From NCBI GenBank assembly GCA_022845895.1, contig AP025573.1:2638501-2702500 (forward strand): 64,000 bases of DNA, in the 5' to 3' direction. A program made the translations under genes and the position numbers. Positions 63,113-64,000 of the stretch are shown here, in pieces. Position 1 is the stretch's first letter, and every line of letters begins with the position of its first letter. The notes under the pieces are model-generated. The model worked only from the letters and a program-made list of their open reading frames with translations, was not told the origin of the DNA and did no database searches. Source of the stretch: Lachnospiraceae bacterium. GTDB lineage: Bacteria; Bacillota; Clostridia; Lachnospirales; Lachnospiraceae.

Positions 63113-63141
63113 AACATATCATTATTTTACAAATTTTTCAA
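63113..63141 (-). promoter_or_regulatory. Candidate promoter of the glucosaminidase gene
   Basis: TTGAAA (63136-63141) and TATGTT (63113-63118) are spaced 17 bp apart. The spacer also contains AATTTGT, as in other promoters of this window. The leader to the ATG is about 55 nt and has GGAGGGAG close to the start. Confidence 0.5.
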
Positions 63142-63158
63142 GTAAATACCATATTTTG

Positions 63159-63995
63159 CTATTGGTCTATTTTTTCTATCAAAACGCCGGGAATTGTTAT
63201 CGTCCCACCCATTGTGGACTTGTAGCTTATCGTTCCCACAGATGTACCATATATAGTGACATGGTCATCCTCCAGCACTCTGCTTGATACCGTATCAGGA
63301 GAATAGGAACCATATACGATCGTATCATAACTGTCATTCACCGCCAGCCTGATCTGGATATCGGATCCACCCTCCATTACCTGCACCACTTTACCGCTGA
63401 ATTTGACCTTTTCCCCTTCAAAGTCATCCGGCGTCCTGGCGAGCTGCTCATACGTAATACCAGTTTCATATCCCTGTGCTTTCTTCGCCTCTTCGGCCGC
63501 CTTCGCCGCATCTATCTGGCTCTGGCTCTGTTTCGCAAGCTCCTGGGCTTCTTTATCCTCTTGCGTGCCGTTGTATTTCTCATGCAGTTCTGCAGCCGCG
63601 GTTATAACTTCATCCCATTTCTGCGCTTCGTATGAGTTCTTAATTGACACAAGCATGGAAGCAGCTCCATTTTTCAGTTCTTCGTTTTCAAGTTCAAGCG
63701 TATTGATCTTATCCTTCAAGGTTGTATTTTCCGTGCAGACAGAATTATATTCTGAAGTCACTTCACTATATCTGCTATTTGTCTTGGCAAGCTCACCTTT
63801 TACCTGATAATATTTGACCGCGTAAACAGCCAGAATGATGACCACAATACCCAACGCCAGCTTCAGCCGATGTTTTTTCAAAACGCTCATGTCAAACCGC
63901 TTTTCCCCACTCTCGGCCGGCTTACTGTCCCCCTCTTCTTCTGGCTTTCCGCTCTCATCACCGGTTTTTCGTGCTTCTGTTTCCTCATCTGACAC
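63159..63995 (-). CDS. Membrane protein with coiled coil and OB-fold-like C-terminal domain, start uncertain
   Basis: At least 278 residues: an acidic/Lys-rich cytoplasmic N-terminus, one transmembrane helix (LALGIVVIILAVYAVKYY), a coiled coil (NTTLKDKINTLELENEELK) and an extracellular C-terminus. The final ~105 residues contain ITYEQLARTPDDFEGEKVKF and end GGTITIPGVLIEKIDQ, like the OB-fold-like domains of putative toxin-regulator proteins in Firmicutes. GTG at 63995 is a possible start, but only five bases remain in the window and the frame is open there, so the gene may begin outside it. I cannot assign a function. Confidence 0.75.
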   Translation of the reverse strand: MSDEETEARKTGDESGKPEEEGDSKPAESGEKRFDMSVLKKHRLKLALGIVVIILAVYAVKYYQVKGELAKTNSRYSEVTSEYNSVCTENTTLKDKINTLELENEELKNGAASMLVSIKNSYEAQKWDEVITAAAELHEKYNGTQEDKEAQELAKQSQSQIDAAKAAEEAKKAQGYETGITYEQLARTPDDFEGEKVKFSGKVVQVMEGGSDIQIRLAVNDSYDTIVYGSYSPDTVSSRVLEDDHVTIYGTSVGTISYKSTMGGTITIPGVLIEKIDQ

Positions 63996-64000
63996 TTTCG

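Overview
The window looks like a chromosomal segment from a low-to-moderate GC, Gram-positive gut-type Firmicute, most likely a Lachnospiraceae member. That placement is an inference from several features: strong AGGAGG-type ribosome binding sites, sortase-like and cell-wall-binding-repeat surface proteins, LytR-CpsA-Psr (LCP) ligases, LicD and TarIJ, and the absence of outer-membrane genes. Every gene I can support lies on the minus strand, so the biological order runs from high to low coordinates. No tRNA, rRNA, insertion sequence, phage gene or CRISPR array was recognised.

Layout in transcription order. (1) 64000-59976: a coiled-coil membrane protein and a large secreted glucosaminidase. 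(2) 59928-53405: a gene split by a frameshift at a G7 tract, an LCP protein, a nucleotidyltransferase, and an L,D-transpeptidase with many cell-wall-binding repeats, ending at a terminator. (3) 53383-31634: a ~21.7 kb operon beginning at a promoter with a close relative upstream of region 4. It holds glycosyltransferases, HisH/HisF/WbpG (amidation of a sugar), WbpA/B/D/E (UDP-GlcNAc to UDP-2,3-diacetamido-2,3-dideoxy-glucuronate), a flippase, two polymerase-like proteins, two chain-length (Wzz-like) proteins, a degenerate CpsD-like protein, FemAB/GNAT/deacetylase-like modifiers and a GH25 lysozyme with nearly identical tandem repeats. (4) 31549-21318: PglF-type dehydratase, a GT4 glycosyltransferase whose two halves are in swapped order, two DegT aminotransferases, a PglC-type initiating phosphoglycosyltransferase, another GT4, LicD and an LCP ligase. 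(5) 21295-19332: glmS with its own promoter and terminator, supplying glucosamine-6-phosphate. (6) 19290-9842: tarI, tarJ, two glycosyltransferases, a flippase, UDP-galactopyranose mutase, an LCP ligase and a membrane-anchored cohesin-like protein. (7) 9754-1: an AraC regulator and a sugar/cyclitol ABC-transporter and dehydrogenase operon, running off the left edge.

Together, regions 2-6 form a surface glycopolymer factory. The genes predict a polymer with an amino sugar (PglF plus two aminotransferases, no PglD acetyltransferase seen), a di-N-acetylated and possibly amidinated uronic acid, ribitol phosphate and galactofuranose. LicD would add a phospho-substituent and LCP enzymes would attach the polymer to peptidoglycan. 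Region 7 is unrelated metabolism: import and stepwise oxidation/epimerisation of a cyclitol or glycoside.

The most unusual items are the circularly permuted GT4 enzyme (28174-29439), the poly-G frameshift at 59516-59522, the pair of related 81-bp promoter/leader segments driving regions 3 and 4, two degenerate bacterial-tyrosine-kinase-like domains in place of a normal CpsD, and a Pseudomonas O5-like uronamide module in a Firmicute cluster. Family calls rest on reading motifs and remembered family sequences. No database search was run.
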